Shown one piece after another: positions 9,749 through 21,017 of a stretch of DNA of 64,000 nucleotides (positions are counted from its first letter, which is position 1; every line of letters starts with the position of its first letter). The translations under genes and the position numbers were made by a program. A model generated the notes under the pieces. The model searched no databases and was not told the DNA's origin. It worked only from the letters and a program-made list of their open reading frames with translations. The DNA is taken from contig NC_037090.1 in NCBI RefSeq assembly GCF_002994745.2, forward strand, positions 32,098,501 through 32,162,500, written 5' to 3'. The DNA is from Rosa chinensis (lineage: Eukaryota; Streptophyta; Magnoliopsida; Rosales; Rosaceae).

Positions 9749-11637
9749 TTAAGTCAGATTACGAAGAAAATGAAATCTTACATCAATGTGTTTGCTACGC
9801 TCATGTAGAACTGGATTCTTCGAAACCTTGATAGTGGAACTATTATCACACATCACAGTGGTGCTTCCATTTTGAACATAACTCATCTTCTCCAAGATCC
9901 TCCTCACCCAGATTGCCTGACAAGCACAAGCCGCTGTAGCTACATATTCTACCTCAGTAGTCGAAAGAGTGACTATAGGTTGCTTCTTTGAAGACCATGA
10001 CACAACGCCTCCACTAAGCATAAACACATAACCTGACGTGCTCTTTCAATCCTCCAAATCTCTAGCATAGTCACTATCAGTATGATCAATGAGCTCCTTG
10101 TTTCCTTCCATCTTATTATATATGTCATAATTGATATTTCCCTTCAAATATCTCAACACTCTTTTAGCTGCTTGCAAATGTAACTCAGTCGGTTGAGACA
10201 CGAACTTGCTAATTAAGCTAACAACGAACATCAAATCAGACCTCGAAGCAGTAATGTACATGAGACTTCCTACAATCTGTTTGAAGTAGGTTTCATTAAT
10301 TCGAACACCATCTCCATCTCTGATTAACTTGAAACCAAGAACACTTGGACTCATCACTTCATTACTATTCTCCATACCTAACCTCCTGAGAACCTCCAAG
10401 GCATACAAAAATTTCATCCTCCTTAACACTTCTAAGCCAAGAAAGAACCTCATTTTCCCCAAATCAGTCATTTCAAATTCTTTCATCATGGAACTTTTAA
10501 AATCAACCATCATCACTAGTGTAAATGAGATCATCAACATACATACTCACTATTAAAATGTTACCTCCACGACCAGTCTTGATGAACAAAGTTTGCTCAA
10601 TGCTGCACCTTTGAAAACATTTCTTTGTGAAGTAAGCTTCGATTCTGCTGAACCAAGCACGAGGTGCTTGTTTCAACCCATACAACACTTGCTATAGCTG
10701 GTACACCTTGTCTTCACTACCCTTCTTCTCATACCCTAATGGTTGCTCTACGAATACATCTTCACTCAGGTTACCATGAAGAAAAGCTGATTTGACATCA
10801 AGTTGATAGATTGTCCAACTCCTTTGAGCAGCCAAAGCAAGTATCAACCTTACTATATCCATTCTAGCCACCGGAACATATACTCCTGTAAAATCCACAC
10901 CTTGTTGCTGAGACTAGGCCTTGGAAACTGATCGAGCCTTATGCTTGTCAACTTCCCCAGACTCATTGTATTTGGTCTTATAGACCCACTTTACTCCTAT
11001 CTTCTTTGCTCTTGCAGGTAACTCAATTAGCGTCCATTTTTTGTTTCTCTCAATTTCTTCTATCTCTACATCCATGGCCTTTCTCCACCTCAAGCTTCTT
11101 ACTACCTCTTCGAAACTAACAGGATCATCGGACATCACTAGAGCCATGTTTGCCTCTAGTTCCAAATCAGAAAACCATTCTCCACTTGTGTAATCACTCA
11201 TCCAAACTGGTGGTTGTCTATTCCTCTCTTCTCTTGCTTCAAGAGTTTCAAAACCTTGATTTGGTGAATTGATCACATCTTCTTCCATCTCCTCAGTATT
11301 TGAACCACTCCCTCCAGCGTTCTCCATGTCTTCAGCTCCATTCTTACCATCACTAACTGAATCTTCGTCTTCATTCCTATTGGTGTCCTTCTGATCTTTT
11401 CCCCATTCCAAATCCATCAATAGCTGCTCCTTATAGCTTGCATCCCAGTCCCACTCCTTATCTTCTTCAAAAATCATATCTCGACTAATCACTATCTTTT
11501 TGGTGATAGGGTTGTAGAGTCTATAGGCTTTAGATTCTTCGCTAACACCAAGTAACATGCAAGCAACACTCTTGTTCTCTAATTTGGTTCTCTTGACATC
11601 AGGGACATGAGCGTAAAACTCTGATGACAAAGTTTTG
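9749..11637 (-). pseudogene. Copia pol remnant: integrase C-end, RT and RNase H
   Basis: From the right the minus strand encodes the end of integrase (FYAHVPDVKRTKLENKS, then YNPITKKIVISRDMIF), an acidic spacer, and the RVT_2 reverse transcriptase (KWVYKTKYNESGEVDKHKAR, LDVKSAFLHGNLSEDVFVEQ, MLYGLKQAPRAWF, catalytic YVDD in MYVDDLIY). RNase H follows (GGVVSWSSKKQPIVTLSTTE, CDNSSTIKVSKNPVLHERSK). The frame is broken by stops near 10035 and 10905 and by a frame change near 10520. The order is that of Ty1-copia pol. It is not functional. Confidence 0.9.
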
Positions 11638-14600
11638 AATTTTGAATTTTTACGAGATCGAGTTTTGGGCCTAGGACGAAGTAGGAAATTAAATTAGGAA
11701 GTTTCCGACGAAAAACAAATAAAAGAAAAGTTACGAGCCCAAAACCGAAAGCAATTAACTAGACGAGTTTGGAAATTCGTCGCAAGGGCAAAATGGGTAT
11801 TTCGCGCATGTGAGTATAAATAGAAAGTTAACAATTAGAAAACCTTAAAATCCCATTCTCTTGCTCTCTCCCTCTCGGCCGTATCCTCCCTCTCTCTCTC
11901 GTCCTCCCATTGACAACTCCGGAAAACCCCATATCCGGCCACTACCTAGCAAAACCACCACCTCCAATCGATCCAGCACCCAAATCTCACCATCGACAAG
12001 CACCACCTCCGGCCTCCACCTGCGACCACCCAAGGCTGTGACGCTGCTGCCTCTTAACCTCCATCGATTTCCAGCCGCCTTTTCAATCACCGTCCCCTCC
12101 AGTGAGCTCAGAGAGCGCCGACCATCAAGCCCCCAACATCCCATCACCGATCGATGCCGCACGAGCATCGTCGGAGCTCGAGGCTCTGCATGCCTTCATT
12201 CTCCAATCTCTAGTGCGAATCGAGCTAAACCACCTCCATGGTTGGAATCAGCATCTCACGTTTTCCAATAGCCCAAACATCCGACCTCTGCTTCCGACCA
12301 GAGCCGCCACACGCTCCGCTGCTGGCGCGTGAGAAAACTTTAAGCCACCGTGAACTCTGCCAGCGTAGTCCTATTATTCTGGTAAGCCGTTTTCGAAGCC
12401 CCATTTCGTTATTTGGTTGAGTTTCAGTTCCAAAGTAGTGGATTGCTGATGTTCAATTCTTTTGGTTGGTGTTCTTGAATTCGGGACTTGGAGGATGGGA
12501 ATTGAAATGAAAGGGGGGAGCTTCTGGTCTTGGAATCGATTTCAATTTTGATGGGATGGTGAAGAATCCAGAAGGACTGCAAGAAGCAGTATGTTATGGA
12601 GGTTGTGGTTTCGGCAGAACTAAAAATGGGTAAGGAATGTTGGCCTATGAATTTAAGAGTTTGGTTGTTGTTCGGACTTTGAGACTAATTAAATAAGTTG
12701 TTGTTCTGTTGTGGAGATGAAGACTCGAGGTTCTTGGATTTCTGCAAATTGGAGTATCGGAGAAGATGAGCTACTGGAGTAGCTTTGGTTGAAATCGAAC
12801 AAGGTAAGGAACTAAGGACCTCAAACTCTATTCTGGATGTGAAATTGGTTGAGTGCTGAATATTGATAGTACTGTTTTTCTGCTAGAGGTCCGAATGGGT
12901 TGATAGTAATGGATTGCAGCAACTAGAAATAGCCTCTGGCTGGGGAAAAGAAGAATGGTAAGGGACTGTGTATTTTGGAATATGTTTGGCTGTGTACTGT
13001 TTGTACTGATTAAAGTTATGGTTTTATTGAGTATGCGTGATATAAATTTGGTTGGGGTACTTGAGTGATTAAAGGATTTTGTGGATTAACTGTTTTTTTG
13101 GAAACTTGGCATGAATAAGTATGAATTGGCTTATTGAATAGAGGAGAATTGTATTGAGAATTAAAAGGATGAATTTGTTATCGACATAGAAATTTAAAAT
13201 AAGAATGGAATCGGTGGTTTGGTTAAATGCATAAGAAAAGTGGTAAATAAGAATGGACTGGATTTTGATAAGTGAATTAATATGTGGGATGTTCAATTTA
13301 AGGTTCGTGAATAGAAATATTCCAAACCTATCATATCCCGGATTTACTGTAGAATGAAATTATTTGGGAATGGTGGTTGCTATTTAATTGCTTAAGGTTT
13401 AAAGGCTAAATAAAATGAGGTCAAACCGGTTGACCGAAACTTTAAAATGGGAAGAAGTGTGATCACCACATCCTGAATGAGCTTCCTACGTTCAGTGAAT
13501 TGTTCGGGAATGGTTACTATTAATTATTGGTCAGAGATAAATTGGTAACTTGCAAAGGAATTGAACAATTTGAAATTGTAAATTAGTTACTTATCGGAAA
13601 TAGTTTTTATTAAAGGACTCGAGCGTGTGCACATGGATTTGGATGAAGTATCGAAAGTCAGAAACAAAGCTATGTGTGGACGAGCACTCCAAATTCCAGG
13701 TAGGGTGAGCTATCCCTTCCTTGTTAGAGGCTTTTCGATATATGTGGAATGCTCTAGTATAATATTATGTTGCCTGCAAGTAGGTTTTTGGTTGTTCATT
13801 AGTCGATGCCTCGTGATACCTATGTTTTCATAACTGATAATCGTTGATTGCGAAAATCGAGGCTAGACTTGCATGTTGAGATACTGTACCCTTTGTATGT
13901 TTGTGCTTGTGACCTGAAAGTGAATGGGACCTAGACGAGTAGATTCCTAGGGATCCCACGGTGTCGATAACCGTGAACCTTTGGAGGGGGCTGTGCTCCT
14001 ATGTTTGTCGAGGAAAGGTGAGTACAGACAGTGAACCAGTCATAGGAGACTCAAAGCCAGAAAATGGACACTTTCGCTACTTGTAGTCATAAGGACTACA
14101 GAGTAGTTGGCCAGTTCTCGAAAGATGACTAACCGGGTCGGTCACCAATTTGTTTTATTTTAGCGGGCAGGTAAGTATCTCGGAGCTCCAAGTTGTGTGA
14201 AGCATGCTGCATATGTTTTATAAAAGATAACAAATGTTTGTGGTTGCCTTTTCTTAAAGCATTTTTCGATAAACGTGCACAATATTATGTAGTAAATATT
14301 TTCAAGTTTATTATTTTTCAAACCTAGCATGGTTGGGTTGGCCCCTACAGGGCATGCGAGGACGAAAGCTCACCCCTACAATAGTGTGCAGGTTTCGAGC
14401 ATGTGGTCGGGAAGCGTACAGGGGAGGCACATGGCCCGGCTTGGCGTATTTCTCTTTGACTTTATTAAATTAAGGTCTTAGTCCCTTACTGGGGTTTTAA
14501 GTCATTTATTTGTTTACTTTTATTTGTTTCCTATTTGCTTATTTACAAAATTTCGAGAGACCCGTAACCCTGGGGCGCGTCTCTCATACTTGTATTTACT

Positions 14601-14858
14601 TAGTGATTTGTTATTTCCCAAATTGGGCTCCTATTGTAAGTCCAAATCCTTTAGCCCACTTTAAATTCCGCCTTTGAAAATATGCTGTTCGGTTGCTAAA
14701 ATGCTTGGTCCAAGAAAGTGTTTTGTAAACCAACAGTCTGAACCCAAAAGGCCTTGCGATTTCGGATTGATAAGTTATCGGGATGTTATTTGTGACATGT
14801 TGGTTTCTCATTGGCTCGGAGTCGCAGCGCTGTGGGACCCCTCTCTCGGGTCACCACA
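11638..14858 (+). mobile_element. Long non-coding element B, 5'-truncated, nested in copia 1
   Basis: On the plus strand the 3' end is GGGTCACCACA at 14858, abutting copia gag. The left end lies against copia integrase at about 11638 without a TG start or matching duplication, so the 5' edge and the missing copia middle were probably lost together. A TATA box, a CT/CCGG leader and several consensus splice-donor words (GGTAAGG, GGTAAGTATC) give it a gene-like look. The motif GAAAGCTCACCCCTACAATAGTG near 14367 matches element A. No long conserved reading frame was found. Confidence 0.55.
11815..11823 (+). promoter_or_regulatory. Putative TATA box of element B
   Basis: GTATAAATAG is followed 40-60 bases on by a CT-rich leader (CTCTTGCTCTCTCCCTCTCGGCC), a classic plant core promoter arrangement. 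Confidence 0.55.
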
Positions 14859-15285
14859 CCACAGACATAACCCTAGAAAAATAATCAGTAACGGTTTCAC
14901 CTGATTTCATCTCCATGGTTTTGAAGTCCCTTCGCAAGGCTTGGATGATTGATCTCTTCACTCTGTTATTTCCTGCATACTTTCTCTTCATTGAATCCCA
15001 AATATCCTTCGATGTATCCTTCTTCAGAATGGTTTTCAGGACCGTAGTGTCGATTTCCTAGAACAAGTAGTTCTTCACTTTGAGATCCTTCAATTTCATC
15101 TCATCGAGCTTCTTTTGTGCCGTCTCCGACACACTTGAACCGGACACCGACTCTTCATAACCAGCTTCAACCAAGCTCCAGTATTCCTTTGACCTAAGGA
15201 AGTTCTCTATTAGCATACTCCAGTGGTCGTACTGACCATCAAATGGAGGAATTTGTGGTTGCACGAAATTCCCCTCACTTGTCAT
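14859..15285 (-). pseudogene. Copia 1 gag fragment
   Basis: It begins MTSEGNFVQPQIPPFDGQYD and continues HWSMLIENFLRSKEYWSLVE, typical of the N-terminal part of copia gag (UBN2/gag_2 type). A TAG replaces an expected Gln codon after KNYLF. Past it the frame continues with a copia-like KDIWDSMKRKYAGNNRVKRS and METKSGETVT-type words until element B cuts it at about 14859. The zinc knuckle is absent. Confidence 0.8.
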
Positions 15286-15814
15286 CTCACTTGTTTGGAA
15301 GTCACTCTAAGCTGCGGCTTATCTCTTGTTAACGTTAGAGATCCGAGGGGGTCTCTAGTTAGCTTTAGAGAAAGAGAGAGAGAACGATACAAGCGAAGTA
15401 TAGTGGTTCGTCTCCTGCCTTAGCGGGAGACTACGTCCACTTGAATATTTAGCTATGTGTGTTGGACCTTGCGGCCCAAGGGGATTACAAAGTGTGTAAT
15501 GGGATGGTTTCTAAGTGGGAGGAGTGATCGCTTTTATAAGGAAGGAAGTCACTCTCCTTTACATTTTTTCCAATGTGGGATGCAAAGATAACTACTCTAG
15601 TGTAGAAAGCCATATTCTGGAGGCATGTTGGCAAGGCCGGGAAGGTGGCTTCCTAGCGAGGCATTGGCTGCTTCCGACTACCATAGAGTAGCTTGGACAT
15701 CGGGCTACAGGATGCATGTCTCGGTTGGGCCCCACCATGGCTTGTGGGCCCCTCTAAGAGGGTGTTACTTATGCTTGGTGATGTAGCAAATAGCCTTGCT
15801 AGTAGAGGTATCTA

Positions 15815-15816
<2 letters not shown>

Positions 15817-15909
<93 letters not shown>
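15817..15909 (+). repeat. (CT)n microsatellite, about 46 units
   Basis: An almost uninterrupted TC run lies between the LTR-like insert and the primer-binding site. Confidence 0.95.
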
Positions 15910-15910
<1 letters not shown>

Positions 15911-15920
15911 GCCCAGTGGG

Positions 15921-15935
15921 AGCTCTAATACCAGA
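15921..15935 (-). other. Primer-binding site of copia 1
   Basis: The minus strand reads TGGTATTAGAGCT just inside the 5' LTR. It differs by one base from the initiator tRNA-Met complement TGGTATCAGAGC common in plant copia elements. Confidence 0.75.
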
Positions 15936-15936
15936 T

Positions 15937-16230
15937 TGTTAGGTATTGTTGATCAATTCAAGCTTAGCAATGAATTAAGAACAATAAAAATAATATAGAG
16001 AATGACTTGTCTTATTCAGAGCAAAGAACAAGGCTATATAGCCTTTACATAATCCTAACAGAATGAGAAATAGCAGCCCATTTTACGCATGACCAATGCT
16101 ACGTGATAAATCAACAAGGAAAGAGTCAAAACAAACTAAAACCAGTAACCCTGACGACATTTAGGATTTTATTCTAACAAGGAAACCTACGTAACAAGAA
16201 ACCTAAAATTATGCAATAACTCCATCATCA
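15937..16230 (-). repeat. 5' LTR of copia 1
   Basis: It pairs with 9294-9581. The outer end carries three extra bases (TGATGATGG), after which the GGCCT duplication follows directly at 16231. Confidence 0.9.
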
Positions 16231-16440
16231 GGCCTTCTCGCGGCTGGATTTTATGAAGGAACTTGTGTCAGCACGTACCAGTCAGCTTCATATCGTAAAG
16301 AAATGCCACATGAACCTTCTTCTTACCTTTTATCCACGTTAAGAAGTTAAGAAGCTCTACATAAGCGTTGCGGACCTAATACTGAATCCTATAAAAAAAA
16401 CCGCTGAACAACTCAACTCTGGCCGTCATCCGACCTCCTT
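16231..16440 (+). pseudogene. Host open frame, right half, after copia 1
   Basis: With copia 1 removed, the frame of 9059-9293 runs on as FSRLDFMKELVSARTSQLHI and VKKCHMNLLLTFYP to a stop near 16342. Beyond it the same frame gives EVKKLYISVADLILNPIKK. The smooth reading across the duplication suggests that an exon was split. The protein was not recognised. Confidence 0.35.
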
Positions 16441-16566
16441 GGATTGTAACCATGATTAGGGAATAGAATACTAACACTAGTTTCAGTATTTCTTTATGCT
16501 CTTTTGACAAACCGGGTACTACTAGTGGATGGACATGGTTGATCTATTCTACGAACCATTTTCAAA

Positions 16567-17276
16567 AAACAAGGACAGAATGTGATTTTCTTGAAAGTGG
16601 GGATTGCAAGGCACGTATCAATCCCTACTGAGCATAAACCAAAAATAATCAACAGAACACCAGATTTTTTGTTACGCAGTGAAAATCTCAACTTCTAAGA
16701 TTAAAAACACTGCGGGGCTCTTACTCTTGAGAACCCAAAATAAGAATGACCTTATGATGAAGGATATGTTCTTTACAAACTTGAATAGCACTAGCTTGGC
16801 TACAATGATTAGATGAATACTAATACCAAGTTTGTCTTCCGTCTTGAACTTCTTCTTCACTTGAACGATCACCAAATATTGCTCTCCTTGCTCTCCTTTC
16901 TACAGCTCCTTAACTGATCTCATGAGAAGTTATACATATGAAACAATGATCAAGAACACTTAAGCATGGACAAGTGTTTTGATTCTTGTGAAGGCTCAAT
17001 TAGCAAGCATACAAGACGTCTCAGATCTTCTTGCATTCCACGTCAAACCTATATGCCGTCTGTTTTTCCTCTTTTTAAAGATAGCTACTGTGCCAAACCA
17101 ATAAAACCAGACCAGCTATTTACCCTAATCCACCTTCTACAAGGAAAAACAAATCTTTTTGTGTTAACAGAAAATATCTACAATTATGGACCCCAAATCC
17201 TACAATAATTGGGAAATCAATAATACAATAGGGCACACAGAAAAATATCTTTAAATGAATAAGAGATAGTAAACCC
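16567..17276 (-). repeat. LTR fragment of the copia 3 family
   Basis: It aligns along its length with the LTRs at 53566-54306 and 57805-58323 (shared ATTAAAAACACTGCGGGGCT and CACTTGAACGATCAC words) but is clearly more diverged. Its right end is cut by the copia 4 LTR at 17277. No internal sequence of its family adjoins it, so it is a solo or truncated LTR. Confidence 0.75.
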
Positions 17277-17454
17277 TGTAGAATATTCTGTATATATTTA
17301 CTTTCCTTGTATGTATAGATTACGTTTTCTGTATAGTTATAGGAGATATTTTTCCTATTAGGATTACTCTTGTATCTCTTTATAGTCCTCCTACTTTGGA
17401 GATGAATTGAATTGAATTGAAGCATTCCAAACACATCGAATTCTTATTTTCTAC
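17277..17454 (+). repeat. 5' LTR of copia 4 with adjacent primer-binding site
   Basis: It begins TGTAGAATATTCTG and ends near TTATTTTCTAC. Next comes TTGGTATTAGAGCAGG (17455-17470), the tRNA-Met type primer-binding site. The partner LTR is missing, so the exact ends are inferred from TG and the primer site. Confidence 0.6.
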
Positions 17455-17619
17455 TTGGTATTAGAGCAGGTTCAATCCTTTGAACTTGCACTGTACTCTT
17501 TTGAAACCCAAAACCCGAATCCCGTAAAACATCACAAACCATTGAAGTCAAGCTTTTCCCAAATACCAAAATATCGAAGTTTGAAACAATCCTTGAAAAA
17601 AAAAATCAGATTATTGCCG

Positions 17620-17685
17620 CATACCTTTATTTGATTAAAATACCTTTGTTTGGTCAAAGTACCTTTGTTTGATTAAAGTACTAGC
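17620..17685 (+). repeat. Short tandem repeat in the copia 4 leader
   Basis: The words TACCTTTGTTTGATTAAAG and TACCTTTGTTTGGTCAAAG repeat three times with a period of about 22 bases. Confidence 0.6.
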
Positions 17686-17837
17686 TGACAAGTCCTCTTG
17701 CTGCATTGTTTAATTAACATCATAACCTGCTGCATTGTTTAAAGAACTTTAGCCAACAAGACTTGCTTCACATTTGCCCACCGACAAGACTTGCTGCACT
17801 CTTTATTTGTCATGTGCAGATTTCTATTTTTTACTCA

Positions 17838-18206
17838 ATGGACGACCCTGCAACTTATGCACTCCGCAACATGACTCCAATCATCGACCATTATCATACC
17901 ACCGCTCAAGAACACAAACACGGTCCTCCCCCAGGCTTCTCAACTCCTCCACCACGCCGCCCTCTGGGTAAAATAAATCCATATGCAAATACAAAATGTC
18001 CGGTTTGTGGAAATTTGGGTCATAGCAAGCAACTGTGCTATGAAGTAATTGGCTATCCTAATTGGTGGGATTTCACCAAGAAACAGCGAAAGAACCTTGG
18101 AAAAGCTGTCGTGGCTACTACAGAGGAAGAGCAACCATCTAATGCCTCCGCTAACGTAGCACAGTCAGGTATGAAAGGTAAGGTCTCTATGAATAGTCTT
18201 GGATAA
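17838..18206 (+). pseudogene. Copia 4 gag C-terminal part with zinc knuckle
   Basis: From an ATG at 17838 the frame contains CPVCGNLGHSKQLCYEVIGY, a CCHC zinc knuckle (C-x2-C-x4-H-x4-C) followed by PNWWDF, typical of plant copia gag-pol. The N-terminal gag domain is missing and a frameshift separates it from protease. Confidence 0.75.
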
Positions 18207-18401
18207 TTGATATTGGTGCATCTGATCATATGACTAATGATCCTAACCTCTTGAAAGAGCTGAAACCCTCCTCTCAAAATTTTGTCTCTACTGCTGATGG
18301 TACTCCAACTCCGGTTACCAGAGAAGGCTCTGTTATCCTATCCGACACATTAACCCTTGACTCTGTATTGGTTGTCCCTTCATTAACATATAATCTCCTA
18401 T
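18199..18401 (+). pseudogene. Copia 4 protease start, interrupted
   Basis: One base out of frame with gag, the sequence reads WIIDIGASDHMTNDP, where copia proteases have D-S-G-A-S-x-H: the Ser of the catalytic triad DSG is Ile here. It ends LVVPSLTYNLLS exactly at the CACTA terminus. Confidence 0.75.
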
Positions 18402-18426
18402 CACTACTAGAATTTTTCTCATATAC

Positions 18427-19160
18427 ATCGGCCAGAAACCGATGTAAAATTTGTTTTGTACACATGTGTTACTGGATGATGTAAAAGATCGGCAAAAAAT
18501 AGACATCAGTTAAAAACCGATGTCCCATACTACGATAAACATCGGATTAGATTCTAGAATCGATGTTAAACTGCTATTATGATCACAAATTGGTGTTTTT
18601 AGATATTATTAAACCTTCATATTTATGCATTTAATGTTTAATGAAATATAAGTCCAATAGCACTAATATTCATTTTAACATCGTTACTCATTCTAGAAAC
18701 AATGTGTAATATATTCTTACACATCGGTATTTTTGAAATTTGCCTACTGTTTATAAGTTTTACTAGTATTTTCCGTATATCACACTATTTAAGATTGAAT
18801 CTACATTCTTTTATATTACACGACTGATGTTCATTAATCTATTAAACATCATTTCCTTTTATGAAGCGATGTCCATTTTTCTATTAAACATCAGTTTTTG
18901 AGGTTGGCACTGATGTTCATACTTATACTAGACATCGTTTTTCATTTAATAAATCGATGTCCATTGATTTGTTTTACATCATTTCTTACACAATGCTGAT
19001 GTCCATTGCGTTGTTTTACATCATTTCTTACTTAATAAGTCGATGTCCATTGGGTTGTGTTACATCGTTTCTTACTTAATAATTCGATGTGCACTCAATA
19101 AAGAGACATCGATTTTTGTTTCCAATCTAATGTATCATCTCTTTAATGACATCGTTTTTG
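18427..19160. repeat. CACTA subterminal repeat array ACATCG...CGATGT
   Basis: About a dozen copies of CATCG/CGATGT and their variants CATCAG/CTGATGT occur, often as small inverted pairs such as ACATCGGCCAGAAACCGATGT. Such arrays bind the transposase TNPA-type protein in known CACTA elements; that role here is inferred. Confidence 0.75.
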
Positions 19161-20285
19161 TAGTTTAATACTGATTTGAAATACGTGTATATATATTATG
19201 TCCTTTATAAATTGAAAATTGGTAAGATACCAATATGAACTCATTTCAATTACAAACCAACAATCACAATTGTAAGACCAACCAAAGGTTTTGCAAAATT
19301 ATAAGCATCAAAATACCTAAAACTACTAAGCTTCTTGTTGAACTTAAAGAGATATACACAAAGCTAGTGACCAAAACTTCTAAACCATATGTGTGGTAAT
19401 AACTAACATCCTCCTTTCTTGTAACATTCCTCACCAAAACACAAGTTGAAAGACCTGCACATATAAAGACACGTTCAAATTTATATTAGGATCCACGCCA
19501 GAACACTTAGCTGGAGCAGCCCCATTTTAATGCTCCTGCATAATATGTATATATCAATTAGATGGAATTTAATTTTTCTAGCTGGAGGTTTAGCCATTGT
19601 TTCATAGTACAAGAAAATGATTACTGACTCACATAAATAATTGTTTGACACCAATTTTAACTTTTAAGTATGCAATGCCTGACAATGGTACTGCTTGAAC
19701 TCTTAAATAAGTAAATTCTACATCTTAGAGGTTATGCAGCACAATTTCAATTTAGCAAGAAAATATATCAATATAAATTTGCTCCAATTAGACAAGATCA
19801 TAAAACTTATAACTATAGACCGACTAAGCTTGAGTAAGAGACGGTTGGAAGTAATTCCTTTATAACTTGGTGAAACCTGCGTGTTAATGACAACTAATTA
19901 GAAGGCCAGCTTAAAAGGCATATTCACACTAGTAAGCACAAGAAAAGATTGGTAATATTGTTATTTATGTATCAAGTAACCAACCACCAACTAGTTAAAT
20001 AGAGATACAGAACAATAATAGAACATCTTTAAATTCAAAACACTAACACAGTGACTAAATTGAGAACCCTTTCCGTAAAAAAATAATCTACACTGAACAA
20101 GAAAGAATGTTTGAAATTGTAAGGCAAGTACTGAAGAGAGCATTGCTCTTCAATTAATCAAGTAATCTACAAACCAAGGTAGCTTAGTAATAGTTTCACT
20201 TTTTCTTGCGTCCATATATATAAGCCGTGTATGTCTTATCATATACCTGCACATCAGGCTGAAGCATAAGATGATGATACCTTGA
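19161..20285. other. Interior of the CACTA element, no gene seen
   Basis: AT-rich sequence with no supported reading frame. It may be intron or 3' flank of the captured DEL gene. Confidence 0.4.
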
Positions 20286-21017
20286 TTATGATACTAGGGT
20301 CGGTAAGTACGTAGAGGAAAAATTGTCCCAGTCAACCTTCTTCATGTTGAAATTCCCAGCTCTGGCAGTAGTAACTGGGGCAAAAGGGCCAAAATGGTAG
20401 CTCTTTGTATTTTCTTTCAAGTCCTCTGAATTGTTCCTATCAACCTTACATACTATGCTCTCACGTTGCCGTACTATACTCTCATGTTGCTTTTGTTTCT
20501 GAGCTTCCAATTTCCCAGCAGTAGAAGATTCTACTTTGCCCCTCTTACAACGTTTGTGATATCTGTTCCAAAGGCTCTTTTTCTAGACTCGTCTGAAGTT
20601 GAACTCGTAGCATCTTTTCCTCTCAATCCCAACCATTTATATGCAGGCTTCCTTGTATCTGCTGTGTGGGTCTACATATTTTTTTAACAAGGGGCACAGT
20701 TTAGCTTGGCAGTACATTATACTAGCTGTTTAAGAGATTATGAATTCTAATATTTCTCTATCACAAGTTCTACAAGTTTTACCTTTTCAATAAGATTCAT
20801 GGAGGACGAAACATTTGCAATATCATAAATCCGCCTTACTTTACCTGCTTCTTCAAGTAGAGAAAAGGCAAGAGTTTCAACTCCTTAAGTAATATGTCAA
20901 AAAGATTCAAGAATAAACAAAAGCAAGTATAGATTTCTTACTTCTCATTACGGATGCATTGTGTGCATCCCCAAGTAATAACCTTGCAGCTTCATCATGG
21001 GAGATGGATTCTACCTA
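20286..21017 (-). pseudogene. DEL-type (atypical E2F) transcription factor fragment
   Basis: Minus-strand exons match the second half of a plant DEL/E2F-like protein, a repressor of endocycle genes that binds E2F sites without a DP partner. In order: ISHDEAARLLLGDAHNASVM (about 21016-20940), KVRRIYDIANVSSSMNLIEK (about 20855-20795), THTADTRKPAYKWLGLRG (about 20665-20610), then SRKRAFGTDITNVV and SYHFGPFAP (20408-20382). Introns between them keep consensus GT/AG words. The first DNA-binding domain is missing. A frameshift occurs after TNVVRG, and the usual LSS before MNLIEK is SSS. It ends at a stop at 20286. I infer a captured, decayed copy. Confidence 0.75.

Larger units (their letters stand above)
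15286..15936 (-). other. Copia 1 leader with microsatellite and an LTR-like insert
   Basis: The leader between the primer-binding site and gag is 650 bp, long for this family. A segment of about 15420-15815 has an LTR look: on the minus strand it starts TGTAGATACCTCTACTAGC and ends with GTGGACGTAGTCTCCCGC, so a second LTR may have inserted. This is tentative. Confidence 0.4.
9294..16230 (-). mobile_element. Ty1-copia retrotransposon 1 with nested element B
   Basis: LTRs of about 290 bp (9294-9581 and 15937-16230) begin TGATG and end CCTAACA on the minus strand. The target duplication is GGCCT (9289-9293 and 16231-16235). The primer-binding site and polypurine tract are present next to the LTRs. 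Gag (14859-15285) and the RT/RNase H part of pol (9749-11637) remain, but protease, most of integrase and late gag are gone. They were replaced by element B, so an internal deletion accompanied or followed that insertion. Stops and frame breaks show it is defective. Confidence 0.9.
17277..18401 (+). mobile_element. Ty1-copia retrotransposon 4, 3' part lost
   Basis: A short LTR, a leader with primer-binding site, a gag zinc knuckle and the start of protease follow in order on the plus strand. At 18402 the CACTA element interrupts the protease. The rest of pol and the 3' LTR were not found in the window. Confidence 0.75.

Noticed and set aside
11861..12420. Open frames of up to 136 codons after the TATA box of element B
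   Set aside because: Serine/proline-rich translation of a CT/CC-rich leader, with no domain and no conservation with elements A or C.
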